A stretch of DNA of 64,000 nt from Secundilactobacillus folii (lineage in GTDB: Bacteria > Bacillota > Bacilli > Lactobacillales > Lactobacillaceae). The notes under the pieces were generated by a model, which saw nothing but the letters and a program-made list of their open reading frames with translations, made no database searches and was not told the origin of the DNA. Made by a program: the position numbers and the translations under genes. Shown here piece after piece: positions 32,001 through 40,027 of this stretch (positions are counted from its first letter, which is position 1; every line of letters starts with the position of its first letter). Where the stretch lies: contig NZ_WNJO01000009.1 in the NCBI RefSeq assembly GCF_009720675.1, forward strand, positions 1 through 64,000, given 5' to 3'.

Positions 32001-35000
32001 ATCCGTTGCGGTGCCAATATCCTCACCAGCTGCATTTACCGGCTGAATCGTATAATTAACTAACTGACCATAAGTTACCGTAATCGTGTTATCGCCATTC
32101 GTCGTGTCATCGAAACTGAGCGAAGACTTTGGTGAAATGGCTGTCGATTCGTTCGTCGCCGTCGGAACCGTGATCGTCACCGTTTCACCATCGCTTAAAT
32201 CAACCTCAGTCCCATAGCTAACACCGTTACTGCCATCAACAGTGTCGCCTGCCGCATTAGTGACCGTATAATCAAAGGTTGCATCTGTAGGGGCATTCTT
32301 CGCCTGAACGCTCACCTTACCCGCGATAACTTCATCCGTGCCATAAGGAACGTCAATGACGCCACCGCTTTCAGGAATCGTAATGCTGCTTAGGTCAGTT
32401 GGTACTTGATGCCCATCAAGAGTCGCAGGTAAGTTCGAAACATCTGCTGGATCTCCAAACGAACCAGTGAGTGCCTCACCCGCACTATTAGTGGTAATCG
32501 GATCACCGATGGCCTTGTTAGTCGTTTTAATAATTGAGCCACTAGCATCTTTAACGATGGTTTGAATGACTGGTTGGAGACTATATGAAAGTGTATCTGC
32601 CGAAACTGCATCCGAATAGAAACTAGCTAAATAAGCCAAAGTCTGCGGACTAGCATAGTTCGCTTCATCATGCGGATTACTATCTGTCGTGTCGGTACCG
32701 CTATACGTCGTGGTGATCGCATTGCCATCTGAATCTTTAATGGGACTCTTCGACTGAACCTTAGCTAAAACATCGCTCACAAAGTTCGGATCAGAACTGG
32801 CAATCGTTGTTCCATCCGCCTTATCAGCCAGAGCTTGGTCGTAAAACGGCTTAATGTAGTGGTAAACATCCCAGATCCCTTGCTGATACGTCTGTTGAAT
32901 TGTGGAATCTGTCGGAATGGCACTGTTAAATTTCGACACATCAATATCACTTGGTGCGGTACTGCTGTCAACGCCCAAAGCCTTCCAGACTGCTTCCGGA
33001 TCACTCGGATCTTCAGAGTACATCAATTTGATGGCATCATATTTACCCACCATCGCATAACCATAGGCGGCACTAACGATTGCTTTTGAGTAAGCCAGAT
33101 AAAGCTGGTTGAACATCGAGAAATTAGGAAATGCAGTTGCGTTACCAGTCAACGTTGTCGCGTTAAATTGCAAATTATCCTGTGCCTGAATTGCACCAAC
33201 GTACACACCTAGTGCTGTATCACTAGTTTGACCAATTAAATTACCCAATGATCCCATTGTTGAATACATAGCCGCAATATGAGTAATGATCGTCGTTAAG
33301 GAATATGAACCATCAAGCGTCATTAAAGCGTGCGTTAACTCGTTTGAATTCGAATTAATGGCATTTAAAACGGTCTGTGTATCTGACGAAGACATTTCCT
33401 GCGTGTCAGAGATCGTATCAACGGCTGGCACCACTTTTTGAAGAATATAGTTTTCAGCACCAGGCACAATTTCGCTGATATAAGTCCCAACAATATTATT
33501 GATGAATGGTTCAAAAATATTGTCTTTAAAATCTGAATCCATTCCTGCTGGCTGAGTATATGCTGTCATTGCTGAAGCAGTCATACCGACATCGTTAGCT
33601 TCATCGCCTGATATAACCGGCACGATATACTTCGTTGAAAATACGTTGCCCTGCTTTTCTAGGACATCATCAATATTAGTATCCTTAGTATCCGCCGATG
33701 AACCATATTGAGTCATAGCCGCCTGATCCGCTGTGGTCATATTATCAAGATCCTTGACCAGCGTGTTGACATAGCTATCACTCGAGCCAACAAAATAGTA
33801 GTAAAGTTCTGACAAATAATTCATCAGGTCAGCAAAACTAGCTGCTGTGGAAGGCGATCCATTTGCCTCATTAGCATCAGACAAAGCCGAGTCCGATAAG
33901 ACATTATTTAAACGCATTTCAGACGCGCCGTACTTTGAAACTAAGTCATTATAATAGGTCTGCAACTGGGCGGAAGTTGCATTCGTGACCGTTTTATTTG
34001 TCACGGGATCCGTGAAGACGCCTGTCCCAGCAGCCGTCATTAAGGCGAAGTCAGCCATAGTGATAGGTGTGCCGAGGTCCGTTTTCAGTGGTGTTATATT
34101 TACGCCAGTATAAGCACCATCATACGTTTGCCAGGCCTCTGCTGACCCGGCTTCAGTAGCGGTGACTTTGATCGATTTTAGTCCGCTATTCGCCAAAGCA
34201 TTTTTGGCAGACTCCAGCTCGGTGCTAGTAACACCCGAAGGTAAGTCAAATTCCACAGTGCCATCAGCCAGAGTCTTAAACGTTGACCCACTAGGTAACT
34301 GCGTCAGTGCTGCAACTAGCTTGTTATTGACTGCCGGGGTGTCAGCGGACTTATCTGCCGTCCCTGATTGCGTATTTGTGACTGCGCTTTCACTTTCACT
34401 AGTGCCATTTTGGGTACTCTTACTCTGAGCACTGATCAGCAAATTAGCAGCATCGGATAGTGAACCGTCTTTGGCAAATACCGCTGAACTGGTGCTGTCC
34501 GTAGTCTCAGCGGTTTTCGGTGCAGTCGCCTTAGTAGTTGACGCACTGGCAGCCGCGTTCTTTGAAGTCGAAAGACCACTAGTATCTTTCGTTGCGCTTG
34601 AGTTAGCGTTAGCTGTAGTATGCTGATCAATATTCGGGGTAGTCGTGTTAGCTGCAGCACTCTGACCCTTGTTTGCAGTGCTAGTAGTGGCTGATGAGTC
34701 ATTTTCACCAGTATTACTCTGTTTTATATTATCGCTTAAGGCACTGCTGCGATTTGCAGATGAGGTATCAGTATCGGCGGTCGATGTTCCCGTACTTGGT
34801 GCACTAGTCGTATCCGTTGAGGCCTCATTTGTATTTCCCGAATCAGCCGCCTTTGTGGTGCCAGACTGCAGTGTGACAGGCTTCTTTTGTAAAGCTTGCC
34901 CAGCATCACTAACAACATTGGTGCTATCTGAGTCATTGGCAGACGCCTCTTCAGCGTGTGCCGAGACGTCAGAAAGCATCACACTGGACCCAAAAATCAG

Positions 35001-35120
35001 CATAGAAATTCCTGCATAAACCCAACTTTTCTTGACCTTATACATTTTAAAATGTGTTTTTCGCTGTCCTTCATCACGTAACAAATGATTATGGGCATTG
35101 ATAATATGTTTTCTTGCCAT
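26070..35120 (-). CDS. Giant LPQTxE-anchored adhesin with mucin-binding-type repeats
   Basis: A 3016-residue surface protein. The N-terminus is a long KxYKxGKxW-type signal (KMYKVKKSW, with the Gly replaced) followed by a hydrophobic stretch and an AHA cleavage site. Next come a Ser/Thr/Asn-rich low-complexity region of about 200 residues, a unique largely helical domain (to about residue 880), MucBP-like units, and 11 repeats of 130-140 residues (27050-31597) resembling Mub B2 domains, e.g. TYTRSAIFDAKTGELE and VTVTYTKD. A second low-complexity stretch leads to LPQTSE, a membrane helix and RRKRHDD. LPQTxE is the sortase motif common in lactobacilli. The start at 35120 follows GGGAGA by 6 bases; an upstream in-frame start would only add residues before the signal. 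Binding to mucus or host/plant glycans is inferred from family. Confidence 0.9.
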   Translation of the reverse strand: MARKHIINAHNHLLRDEGQRKTHFKMYKVKKSWVYAGISMLIFGSSVMLSDVSAHAEEASANDSDSTNVVSDAGQALQKKPVTLQSGTTKAADSGNTNEASTDTTSAPSTGTSTADTDTSSANRSSALSDNIKQSNTGENDSSATTSTANKGQSAAANTTTPNIDQHTTANANSSATKDTSGLSTSKNAAASASTTKATAPKTAETTDSTSSAVFAKDGSLSDAANLLISAQSKSTQNGTSESESAVTNTQSGTADKSADTPAVNNKLVAALTQLPSGSTFKTLADGTVEFDLPSGVTSTELESAKNALANSGLKSIKVTATEAGSAEAWQTYDGAYTGVNITPLKTDLGTPITMADFALMTAAGTGVFTDPVTNKTVTNATSAQLQTYYNDLVSKYGASEMRLNNVLSDSALSDANEANGSPSTAASFADLMNYLSELYYYFVGSSDSYVNTLVKDLDNMTTADQAAMTQYGSSADTKDTNIDDVLEKQGNVFSTKYIVPVISGDEANDVGMTASAMTAYTQPAGMDSDFKDNIFEPFINNIVGTYISEIVPGAENYILQKVVPAVDTISDTQEMSSSDTQTVLNAINSNSNELTHALMTLDGSYSLTTIITHIAAMYSTMGSLGNLIGQTSDTALGVYVGAIQAQDNLQFNATTLTGNATAFPNFSMFNQLYLAYSKAIVSAAYGYAMVGKYDAIKLMYSEDPSDPEAVWKALGVDSSTAPSDIDVSKFNSAIPTDSTIQQTYQQGIWDVYHYIKPFYDQALADKADGTTIASSDPNFVSDVLAKVQSKSPIKDSDGNAITTTYSGTDTTDSNPHDEANYASPQTLAYLASFYSDAVSADTLSYSLQPVIQTIVKDASGSIIKTTNKAIGDPITTNSAGEALTGSFGDPADVSNLPATLDGHQVPTDLSSITIPESGGVIDVPYGTDEVIAGKVSVQAKNAPTDATFDYTVTNAAGDTVDGSNGVSYGTEVDLSDGETVTITVPTATNESTAISPKSSLSFDDTTNGDNTITVTYGQLVNYTIQPVNAAGEDIGTATDSISGTVDSPIDVSQLPTVTGYITPTFNDTDTDTTNDTPVVPKNGGVVKVPYASAVQPFTVSETGAPESSSAGFTYTVNGATTAQKGTYGTAISANIGDQITITPDAIQYYSSTVDTPSFTLSATNGNVAVTYTADPTVTVTPTDPKNSTDPIDPSDPTGPKYPSGVTADDLNKVLTRAITYKSADSSLTAAQLPAVINQTATYNRSATVDAKTGEVESYTDWTLAPNTDDDSNDDGFTAVTSPSILGYTASGDAPAVTLSSDDVDAFKAGDQDVTITYTKDDTVTVTTPITAGSPVDSKDPTGAKAQTAVTDSDLNRTVSRTITYTSADNSLSADQLPETVNQTAIYTRSAIFDAKTGELEGFSDWKLTDGSLDAVNSKKIPFYTADRDVEALAPTQDEITNFVAKSDDVKVTYTKDPTITVTTPTAKGVPLDPKNPTGAKANISMLSTDMERTLSRSVGYVGAVPPQPPVLQSGTYVRDAIFDAKTGELENYTDWTLLPNTDDDPTDDGFTAVQSPKLKGYTASGDAPANMLSSDEVNAFTENSVNVEIYYTKDPTVTVTTPITAGSPVDSKNPTGAKSDTTITDSDLNRTLSRTITYTGVEPEQSPVTQTGTYTRSAIFDAKTGEFENYTDWTLAPNTDGDSNDDGFTAKTSPSVTGYTASGDAPAVTLSSDDVDAFKTGDQNVTITYTKDDTVTITTPITAGSPIDPKDPTGTKAQTAVTDSDLNRTLSRTITYTGVEPEQADVTQTGAYTRSAIFDAKTGEFENYTDWTLVPNTDSDSNDDGFTAKTSPSVTGYTASGDAPAVTLSSKDVDAFKTGDRDVTITYTKDDTVTVTTPINQGSPVDSKDPNGAKANKTVTDSDLNRTVSRAITYTSADNSLSAAQLPESVNQTATYTRSAIFDAKTGELEGFSDWKLTNGSFDAVSSKKILGYTAAPDVEALTPTQDDITNFVAKSDDVTVTYTKDATITVTTPINQGSPVDPKDPTGTKVQTTVTDGDLNRTLSRTITYKGVEPEQKSVTQTETYTRSATFDTKTGELEGFSDWTLTGGSLDAVSSPKVVGYTANKDVQALTPTQDDITNFVAKSDDVTVTYTKDATVTITTPINQGSPVDPKNPDGAKANKAVTDSDLNQTVSRAITYASADNSLSADQLPKPVNQTATYTRSAIFDAKTGELEGFSDWTLTGGNLDAVSSPKVLGYTADKDVQALTPTQDDITNFVAKSDDVTVTYTKDATVTVTTPINQGSPVDPKNPTGTKAQTAVTESDLNRTVSRTITYTSADNSLSADQLPKTVNQAETYTRSAIFDAKTGELEGLSDWTLTGGSLDAVNSKKILGYTADKDVQALTPTQDDITNFVAKSDDVTVTYTKDDTVTVSSNDPKNSGDPINADDPTGPKYPSGVSESDLNKTLTRTITYTGADPEPATVQQTGKYTRNAIVDAKTGEVERYTDWTLGTNTDNDSNDDGFTAVTSPKVLGYSAAEDAPAVKLNNEAVQNFKAGNDDLTINYTKDQITPVTTPITKGSPIDPKNPNSPSSDTTITNSDLTKTVTRDISAVFDGGSQNGQTQSLVNQSNTYTRNAVFDIQTGQLLGFTDWTLAGPDALSAYRPTPETDYAVTPSSVNAVAASDINADLTNAKGDVTLTPVQVTYVYAGSTTTDPDGGTTKTGTNDKGQIVTIDKTWPDGDVTHVDITPNDADSDNPTVAVTETPSGQSALTTVTVPKGQSVTTGKTTVTNNEPNGVTLTHQPAKATGSTNPTTSPATTETVDPDGSKTFIQLPDAVSVTASDYYGPSTTDNSTGGTTNGSGNSTGNQPSGNSGNSTTQNGNGSGSNNATNQNKTSKTGRGSGSKVKTNSHSGRNAAKIENGSSNAKNASRKTKRDTTQSGFGAGTAIGAGANSTGTSSAFGNASGSQTTGETAEGSQAGNHSATLGAAANKANQSQLPQTSEATHNSSTVLGLLVGVLSMFGLAGTRRKRHDD
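27050..31597 (-). repeat. Eleven tandem mosaic Mub-type repeats inside the adhesin
   Basis: Each unit is 390-420 bp and starts with TVTVTTPI..GSPVDPK. Units come in two forms of the first half (SADNSLSADQLP against GVEPEQ) and two of the second half (DDGFTA..GYTASGDAPAV against LDAVSS..TADKDVQALTP). The halves are combined freely; for example, unit 7 has GVEPEQ with the LDAVSS ending. Units 6-9 are nearly identical in DNA. Copy number could be mis-assembled. Confidence 0.85.
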
Positions 35121-35671
35121 CGCAATTCTCCCACTAATGCAGGATAGTACCAGGAGCCACGTGAACCGCCGCTCTCCAAGCGACACTGTGACTGACTATG
35201 ATTAGATAGTGTGCTTAACCTGCAACCTCATAAAACTGTAAACAGATTAATACCTAAGTCGTCAAAAAAGATGTGATTCCCCCTATTTGAAATTATGTAA
35301 AATCGACTGTTGCCAATACGCTTTAAAATACAACTTAATGAACAGAGCCCTACAAGGTGTATACTACACTTATTCAATAGCAAAAACAACACATTATGAG
35401 AAATGTCTTAGAAATTTCGTTATGAAATATTATTGGTAATTAAGTCAATGCTTACGTATTCAACTAACGTGAGAAATAGGAAAAGTGAGTTAACTACTTT
35501 TAAAGCTCATTGTGACGGTGGTCTGTCTAAAATGGAATTTCTCAGAACCTGTTAATACATGTTTTATACCAGCAGATGGCATTTATCCTACAGATTGTGG
35601 AATACTTTCCAAAGTTTGCCTAGATATATGTATGTACTTATGAAACTCTTTTAATTTATGAGTGAATGGCA
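35121..35671. other. Upstream region of the adhesin gene
   Basis: About 550 AT-rich bases without a gene. They should contain the adhesin promoter and leader. I cannot point to a reliable -35/-10 pair. Confidence 0.4.
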
Positions 35672-35699
35672 CAAAAAAGACACTTCCCAGAAGTGCCTC
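35672..35699 (-). terminator. Rho-independent terminator
   Basis: On the minus strand AGGCACTTC, a three-base loop, GAAGTGTC and a T run, about 85 bases after the beta-lactamase-like gene. Confidence 0.8.
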
Positions 35700-35783
35700 A
35701 ACATCAATGAAATTTTACAAACTTAGAGCCCGATTGAGAAACAATTAGTGAAGTTATTTCGAGCTTAATACCCGTCCGTTCAT

Positions 35784-36761
35784 TTACTCATGACTAAAAA
35801 CCACCCCAAACAACCGTCTGCCAAGTTGCTGCATCGCTTTAATCTGCCGATTCTGCGCACCATTTTCAGACAAAACGACCGCTACAAAAGCCTGATGCCC
35901 CTTTTTAACAATTGCGGCATCGTTTTGAACGCCGTAGTCAGGAAATTCGCCAGTCTTGTTGTAGATAATGGCCTTCTGATTGATCAAAGTGGGAATCTTA
36001 CTCTGATTCGCATTGTGTCGAAGAAGCTGCAGCATTTGAGCATCATACGGGTTACCCAGAATTTGATGCTGGTACAGTTTACCCAAAACGTGGCCAACGT
36101 CAGCCACGGAAGTTAAGTTATCCTTGCCATTCTTTAATGCCTGGTAGTCCAGCATTTTTCGCTGCAGCACTGTTTGGGTGCAGCCAAGCCGCTGGATCTC
36201 AGTATTAACGGGCCGCAAACCGCCTAACTGGTCAATCAACACGTTGGTCGCCGTATTATCGCTATTGCGAATCATTAACGTCAGCAACTGATTCACCGAA
36301 AGCTGCTTGGTACTTTGGCTTGCCAGCACACCCGTTCCACCGACCCGGTCCTGCTTAGGAATCGTCACCATCTGACTAGCAGATAAACGGCCGAGCTTGA
36401 TTTGGCGAAATACAGCAATCATGATAAACAACTTGATCACACTCGCTGAACGTTGCTGGCGATTATGCATCACAACTGGTCGTTTGGTTTGTAAGTTCCT
36501 CACATAGACCGAAGTTCGGCCAGAAGCTGAGGTCACTGTGCGCTGTTCAATCGTGCGAATCTGCCGTTGTGCATTTGACATTCTCGACGACCTTTTTGGC
36601 TTCTTAACCGCCGACTTTGAAGACGACGAACTGGCTGACACTTGACTGGACTGCGTGCGGGCCTTTCTCGTCTGCTTAGCGTGCTTGGTTGCCGCACAGC
36701 CGCTCAGTAATATCGCCACAATGATGACAATCCCGGTTAATTTACTGAACCCAGACTTCAT
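35784..36761 (-). CDS. Class A beta-lactamase-like serine hydrolase lipoprotein
   Basis: A 325-residue exported lipoprotein (lipobox LLSGC, Cys22), a Ser-rich linker to about residue 65, then a class A beta-lactamase/transpeptidase-like domain. Key motifs are present: S107-V-I-K110 (SxxK), S167-D-N169 (SDN) and K269-T-G271. A clear Glu166 omega-loop equivalent is not visible, so it may be a D-Ala-D-Ala-type hydrolase or wall-modifying enzyme rather than a true drug-degrading enzyme. The start at 36761 follows AGGAG and overlaps the end of the upstream lipoprotein gene by 20 bases, so the two are probably translationally coupled. Confidence 0.8.
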   Translation of the reverse strand: MKSGFSKLTGIVIIVAILLSGCAATKHAKQTRKARTQSSQVSASSSSSKSAVKKPKRSSRMSNAQRQIRTIEQRTVTSASGRTSVYVRNLQTKRPVVMHNRQQRSASVIKLFIMIAVFRQIKLGRLSASQMVTIPKQDRVGGTGVLASQSTKQLSVNQLLTLMIRNSDNTATNVLIDQLGGLRPVNTEIQRLGCTQTVLQRKMLDYQALKNGKDNLTSVADVGHVLGKLYQHQILGNPYDAQMLQLLRHNANQSKIPTLINQKAIIYNKTGEFPDYGVQNDAAIVKKGHQAFVAVVLSENGAQNRQIKAMQQLGRRLFGVVFSHE

Positions 36762-37455
36762 TAACCAGATCTCCTTTATAGGACTTGCCATCGGTCAAAA
36801 CAGCCCCATTATCGTAAGAGGTATAGCCGTAGTAAGTCTCATTTTCGCCGTTGCTCCAGGTGACCACGATCTTGACGTTCGAATTGATCGACTTGGTGTC
36901 GTTGGTGCCAGACGTCACATCATATGACAGAATGCCGCTTTGACTGTAAGCAGAAATTGTGGCGACACCGTGAAAGCTCGTGCCATCCGTGTTTTGCTGA
37001 ACCACCGTGCCATCTGAATCAATGGAGAGATCACTTTGCTGACGGTCCGGATCATAATTGTAAAACGAGTAGTCGCCAACGAACTTCGGGTAACTAGAAA
37101 AGCTGTCATTCGTGTTCAGATTGGTGGAGCCGTTATTAGCAGCGGCTTGATTCTGCTTCTTCCCTTGTTTCAGCAGAAAGGCATCGTTACTTTTTTGAAT
37201 CTGGAAATACTCGGTTTTGAGCGAGCCATACCCTTTCTTACTTAGATCAGTAATCTGGATTCCATTTAAAGCCTTATTCGAAGCTTTGTACTGACCATTT
37301 TCATTCAAATCACGCGCCGTCTTGATAACGCCTTCATCTTCTGAAATCTTACTTTGATCCTTATTCGAACTCGAATTAGCGTGAGAACTGCCACAACCTG
37401 CTAATCCCAGTGTTGTCATTGCCAAAACACTAACCAATAGTGATACTTTCCTCAT
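36742..37455 (-). CDS. Hypothetical lipoprotein
   Basis: A 237-residue lipoprotein (signal VSLLVSVLAMTTLGLAGC, lipid-carrying Cys21). A short Ser/Asn linker and a helical region of about 100 residues lead to a C-terminal beta-rich part (SDGTVVQQNTDGTSFHGVATIS; WSNGENETYYGYTSYDNGAVLTDG). The latter resembles DUF4767-like lipoprotein domains of lactobacilli; this is a tentative match. It overlaps the downstream beta-lactamase-like gene by 20 bases, suggesting a two-gene operon acting at the outer face of the membrane. Confidence 0.75.
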   Translation of the reverse strand: MRKVSLLVSVLAMTTLGLAGCGSSHANSSSNKDQSKISEDEGVIKTARDLNENGQYKASNKALNGIQITDLSKKGYGSLKTEYFQIQKSNDAFLLKQGKKQNQAAANNGSTNLNTNDSFSSYPKFVGDYSFYNYDPDRQQSDLSIDSDGTVVQQNTDGTSFHGVATISAYSQSGILSYDVTSGTNDTKSINSNVKIVVTWSNGENETYYGYTSYDNGAVLTDGKSYKGDLVNEVWVQ

Positions 37456-37560
37456 GACTATTCCTCCCAGAATATGTAAAGTATAATTCAGTATTATGAT
37501 AGTCTAATTCTAGGGTTAATTCAATTTGGGGAGGAGGCATAATGGATGGAAAACCTCCTG

Positions 37561-37600
37561 AAAAATAAAAGACTCAGGAATAAATTATTCACCGAGTCTC
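37561..37600 (-). terminator. Rho-independent terminator
   Basis: AGACTC and GAGTCT flank an AT-rich loop containing AATAAATTATT. On the minus strand a T-rich tail follows. It ends the MqsA-like gene. Confidence 0.65.
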
Positions 37601-37611
37601 GTCTAAAAGGA

Positions 37612-38034
37612 TCATTGAGTGTGGTGTTCAAATGCCTCTCGGCCCTGCGCCGTCAAATTAATTTTTGAGTCTTCATACAGTGACACCGCCATACTAGGGT
37701 TGGATTCCAGTGATAATAGTAACTGGTTCTTTTCTGCATCCGGTAACGAACCAGTTTCGTATATAGCAATAGTAGTAGGATCCCATTTCAATAGCGCGGC
37801 AAAGTCCCCTTGAGATAATCCGAAAAACTGACGAAGTGCTCTAATTCTCTCTGGTGTAATCATATGATGCCATTCACGATAACTATCAAAAGCGCTGGTA
37901 AGCGCCTGATCATCAAGGCCTTCATCAAATATTTGTTCATTTGTCTCCAGATCAAACTTTGCTTTGGCAGAAATTTTAACTTCTTCACCGCGAATTTTGT
38001 AGGTTTCGTTAATTGTTTTGACCGTGGTTCCCAT
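37612..38034 (-). CDS. MqsA/YgiT-type HTH protein, orphan antitoxin-like
   Basis: A 140-residue protein. The N-terminal half (TYKIRGEEVKISAKAKFD, LDDQALTSAFDSYR) looks like the beta domain of MqsA-type antitoxins without its zinc cysteines. The C-terminal half is an XRE-like helix-turn-helix with the family's typical wording: ITPERIRALRQFFGLSQGDFAALL, then IAIYETGSLPDAEKN. It should bind DNA as a dimer. No toxin gene of MqsR or other known type lies next to it; neighbours are a terminator and the broken zinc-ribbon gene. The start at 38034 is set by a GAGGGTGG site. Confidence 0.75.
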   Translation of the reverse strand: MGTTVKTINETYKIRGEEVKISAKAKFDLETNEQIFDEGLDDQALTSAFDSYREWHHMITPERIRALRQFFGLSQGDFAALLKWDPTTIAIYETGSLPDAEKNQLLLSLESNPSMAVSLYEDSKINLTAQGREAFEHHTQ

Positions 38035-38106
38035 TGCTACCACCCTCTTAACCATCATTAATTGAAGTATGAAACGAGGTACCATTACGGGATACTAATT
38101 CGACAT

Positions 38107-38778
38107 TTAATATTGATTTTCCACCTTCATATTAAAGTCCTTAACCTCGCTGATATCAAAATTACTCTCAATTGAATCAATATCGACAGGTTCCGAAGAG
38201 TTGTCAACAAAAATTATTGGACAATGCTGTGAGTCGGGATAAAAATACCTGTTATCATCCAGCATACTTTGCGGTCCAGTGACGTAGATTGCATACATGT
38301 AGTTATCATCCGCCAAGTGTATTTTCGCCAAATAAAACTCGATGAAGTCGTCATCCTGGCCTTCATGCCTCAAGGAGAACGTATACGAATCATCCGTGTC
38401 ATTATGCATTAAGGTGCACGACGCAGTATTAGGATCTTCCAATTCAGCATTAAGATAATCAATCGAGTAATTCTGACACTTATTAATAATCTTCGTCGCC
38501 TGAGAAGGGCCACTTGGAGAGCTAGCTGTGCTCCTGGAATGCGAGCTTGAGAACGCCATCACACCAAGAAAGATCAACACGAGGACAGCAACGCCAATTA
38601 GCACATTCCCCTGAGGTTTTTGTTTGGAGCTTCCTGTTCGTTTAGTTCACGCACTCGTCGTTTTAGCTGGCTCGACATCATCTTCCGGCTGCTTTGCCCC
38701 ACAATTCGTGCAGAATTTGGCGTCCTTGCTAAGGAGCGCACCACAGTTGGTACAAAATTTTCCCTTTTCCGTTTTCAT
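38107..38778 (-). pseudogene. Zinc-ribbon membrane protein interrupted by an in-frame TGA
   Basis: From the ATG at 38778 the frame gives two CxxC zinc-ribbon knuckles (FCTNCGALL and FCTNCGAKQ, residues 8-30), then TGA at 38649-38647. Reading on in the same frame gives a short Lys/Gln-rich linker, a membrane helix (LIGVAVLVLIFLGVMAF) and a 140-residue outside domain to 38107. Zinc ribbon plus one helix plus an extracellular domain is a common layout, so this was one gene. A CGA to TGA change would do it. A GTG at 38604 could start the membrane part alone. The role of the outer domain is unknown. Confidence 0.7.
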
Positions 38779-38894
38779 GTCACCATTTCCCCTCACTTTC
38801 CATATTGCAAAATCGGATTTCAATATGAAATGCAGTTGGACAAAACGGCTTTTCCTTCATCCTCCAAGATTACCAGAGTGATCAGACCCCTTTA

Positions 38895-39401
38895 TCACCA
38901 CCTGGATGGATACATCCATTTAGCCTGGTAATGAACTTTGCTTCTAAATGCATAGGTGTCCCAAATATCCCAGCCGGCGCCACCTGAGCTGCATAGCTCC
39001 GTGCGCCATCTATGTTTGACGTAGGCTTTTCTGATTCGCCAATACCCAGATACCATTGACGCCCGACCGTGATGAGAAGTGGGTGACGTAAACGCCGTAA
39101 ATCTGCGACCCTGTATTTCCACCGGCCTACGACCAACAAAATGCCCCTGAGAGTCATGTTCAGTGAGATAACTATACATTATTCCTGGTGCCTTGGTTTC
39201 CCTTATCTTTGTGGCTGAAAAGGTGATTTTGGCGTAGCCATCCCCAGGGTGATATTCATACCAACTGCCTCTGACCCAAGATGGAAATGTTGCTGAATTG
39301 ACTGTTTTAGCCTTTGCTTGAAGACTAAACGCCCCCAAAAACAGCAGGCAAATGCCAATAATCACCACGACAGCACTTCTGATAGTTAACCTTTTCATCA
39401 T
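38895..39401 (-). CDS. Small secreted protein, PxxxRGxWY family
   Basis: A 168-residue protein with a signal segment (RSAVVVIIGICLLFLGAFSL, cleavage near AKA at residue 32) and the motif FPSWVRGSWYEY, then a mature part that includes one Cys and many Trp, Tyr and Arg. Its ATG begins directly after the stop codon of the gene upstream (39402), so translation of the two is probably coupled. There is no independent ribosome-binding site of quality. Function unknown; same family as the genes at 8655, 11131, 22386, 22910, 40028 and 40636. Confidence 0.8.
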   Translation of the reverse strand: MMKRLTIRSAVVVIIGICLLFLGAFSLQAKAKTVNSATFPSWVRGSWYEYHPGDGYAKITFSATKIRETKAPGIMYSYLTEHDSQGHFVGRRPVEIQGRRFTAFTSPTSHHGRASMVSGYWRIRKAYVKHRWRTELCSSGGAGWDIWDTYAFRSKVHYQAKWMYPSRW

Positions 39402-39761
39402 CTAATACCGCGACGAAACATGCCCATTCAAGTAAACATAATAGTCATGTCCCCAGTAAGAACCGGCGCTTCGATGCTTCTGACCATAATAGTCCATCCC
39501 ACGAACCCAATATACCCAGTGACCATGATGCCGCATGAGATACTTAATGTGACCATGGCTGTAAGTCCCCATCACTGTCCATATGTAATAGCGTCCATGG
39601 AAATAGTGCCCATGTTTTCGAGCCACTGCCCGTTCAGCCTGCTTATAACTGTGAATCCGAATCCGTGCCTGCGCAGTTGTTGGTTGTTGAACAGCGGAAA
39701 TACCGGAAAATCCAAGACCAATCGCCAGCGCACCAACGCCAATATTCTTCCCTAAACTCAT
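39402..39761 (-). CDS. Small secreted His/Tyr-rich protein
   Basis: A 119-residue protein with a signal peptide (KNIGVGALAIGLGFSGISAV, cleavage near AQA at residue 29) and a short mature part dominated by His, Tyr, Arg and Gly (KHGHYFHGRYYIW; HHGHWVYWVRGMDYYG). The PxxxRGxW motif is absent, so family membership is doubtful, though size, charge and genomic place match. The start at 39761 has GGGAGG 10 bases upstream; an in-frame ATG six codons earlier overlaps that site. It is the first gene of a coupled pair with 38895. Confidence 0.75.
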   Translation of the reverse strand: MSLGKNIGVGALAIGLGFSGISAVQQPTTAQARIRIHSYKQAERAVARKHGHYFHGRYYIWTVMGTYSHGHIKYLMRHHGHWVYWVRGMDYYGQKHRSAGSYWGHDYYVYLNGHVSSRY

Positions 39762-39893
39762 GATTCTAAAACCTCCCAAAAATAATTTATAGCTATATAG
39801 TTTCCTTTAATAACCATATACCTATATTTTAATGAATAATAAGTTCCACTACAATACTCTTTTGTACTAATTGTGAGTTTATTAACAGCTCGA

Positions 39894-39928
39894 CAAAAAG
39901 GCTCTGAGATCAAAGCCCCAGAGTCGCT
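39894..39928 (-). terminator. Rho-independent terminator
   Basis: On the minus strand CGACTCTG, a loop, CAGAGCC and five T. It lies 100 bases after the gene ending at 40028. Confidence 0.75.
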
Positions 39929-40027
39929 CAAAATAGCTTAAATTTCAAAATAAATAATTCTTAGCCAAACCGATTTTCACAAGTAAATTAGCCACTAATT
40001 CAATCAGGTAAGAACAGTAACAACCCC

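Noticed and set aside
34436-34708. Open frames on both strands inside the adhesin gene
   Set aside because: They are by-products of the repetitive Ser/Thr-rich coding sequence; the 3016-codon frame explains the region.
35784-36761. True class A beta-lactamase giving drug resistance
   Set aside because: SxxK, SDN and KTG are present, but no clear Glu166 equivalent is visible, so I call it only beta-lactamase-like.
38895-39157. Second reading frame over the secreted-protein gene at 38895
   Set aside because: It lacks a signal peptide and ribosome-binding site; the secreted-protein frame fits its paralogues.
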